NCBI GenBank assembly: GCA_021836665.1
Contig: JAKBHQ010000101.1
Span: forward strand, 1 to 5,300
DNA: 5,300 nucleotides
Direction of reading: 5' to 3'
Source of the DNA: Thermoplasmata archaeon
GTDB taxonomy: Bacteria > Actinomycetota > Acidimicrobiia > Acidimicrobiales > Acidimicrobiaceae
A model generated the notes under the pieces. That model worked only from the letters and a program-made list of their open reading frames with translations, was not told the origin of the DNA and did not search any database. Numbering within the stretch: the stretch's first letter is position 1; the number at the start of each line of letters is the position of its first letter. The position numbers were made by a program, and so were the translations under genes. Positions 4,998 to 5,300 of the stretch are shown here, piece after piece.

Positions 4998-5300
4998 CCG
5001 CGTCTGATGTCATAGACGCTAATTTGCATCCTGCCGCTCTTCCAGGTGCCCGTTTTTCGGCTATGGAATCTGGTCCACAAGAGTATCCCTAGGGCCAACA
5101 CGAAAGAGCAGATAGAGATATAGAACCCCACAAGAAGCATCGGAGCACGATAGCTCAGCTCAATTTTCGAGATTCCTTTTGGAACCGAAATGGAAATCAG
5201 CGTCGAGTTAGCAGCACTATGGAGGGCTGGCCTATTAGTACCTTGGGAATTAGTGACCGTCTCGTTCCATGAAGGTGCATAGTTCTCGTTCCAAGTTATC
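4994..5300 (-). CDS. C-terminal fragment of a membrane protein, YfhO-like (N-terminus off window)
   Basis: A minus-strand frame is open from the window edge to a TAG at 4994-4996, giving the last 101 residues of a protein. The fragment begins with ITWNENYAPSWNETV, continues with LISISVPKGISKIELSYRAP (34-53) and enters one hydrophobic helix MLLVGFYISICSFVLALGILLW (54-75). It ends in a basic tail (RFHSRKTG to DIRRG) that should be cytoplasmic by the positive-inside rule. A Tyr/Trp-rich extracytoplasmic domain ending in a P-G, I-E-L-x-Y-x-P motif directly before a last helix is how large multi-pass YfhO-type and related glycosyltransferase-like membrane proteins end. That family is involved in envelope glycan modification, but I assign it from this C-terminal pattern only; another large membrane protein is possible. 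The convergent GtrA gene next door is consistent. The coding frame is secure and the family is moderately so. Confidence 0.6.
   Translation of the reverse strand, partial: ITWNENYAPSWNETVTNSQGTNRPALHSAANSTLISISVPKGISKIELSYRAPMLLVGFYISICSFVLALGILLWTRFHSRKTGTWKSGRMQISVYDIRRG

Overview
The window looks like chromosomal DNA from a mid-GC actinobacterium. Codon choice is mixed, GTG and TTG starts are plausible, an ACT plus GAF-like regulator of actinobacterial style is present, and two genes may be leaderless. Acidimicrobiia would fit, but that is inference from protein style rather than a marker gene. There is no rRNA, tRNA, CRISPR array or intact mobile element.

Layout. (1) 1-803, minus: class V (NifS/CsdA-like) PLP aminotransferase, complete at its N-terminus and cut at its C-terminus by the window edge. 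(2) 804-1301: a gene-poor stretch holding the remains of an IS200/IS605-type Y1 transposase (892-1149, minus) with its right-end hairpin (860-879). The transposase has lost its N-terminus and carries a stop codon directly before the catalytic tyrosine. I see nothing else in 1150-1280. (3) 1302-1955, plus: two-domain ACT + GAF-like protein, probably leaderless. It converges on and overlaps by 17 nt with (4) 1939-3423, minus: glycerol kinase (glpK) with a complete glycerol-binding residue set. (5) 3492-4382, minus: NAD-dependent extended-SDR sugar epimerase/dehydratase, 68 nt upstream of glpK and probably co-transcribed with it. (6) 4482-4997, plus: GtrA-family four-helix membrane protein, divergent from the epimerase. 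(7) 4994-5300, minus: C-terminal end of a membrane protein resembling the YfhO type, convergent with gtrA; the two stop codons share one CTAG.

How the genes may work together. The right third (nucleotide-sugar epimerase, GtrA, YfhO-like membrane protein) reads as part of a cell-envelope glycan neighbourhood, with sugar modification in the cytoplasm and lipid-linked sugar handling at the membrane. GlpK makes glycerol-3-phosphate, a lipid and envelope precursor, but no glpF or glpD lies in view. The ACT/GAF protein is probably a small-molecule sensor with no known partner here. I found no convincing evidence of a new multi-gene system. The best items are the transposase wreck, the leaderless-style start, the uncharacterised sensor and the tight convergent gene ends.
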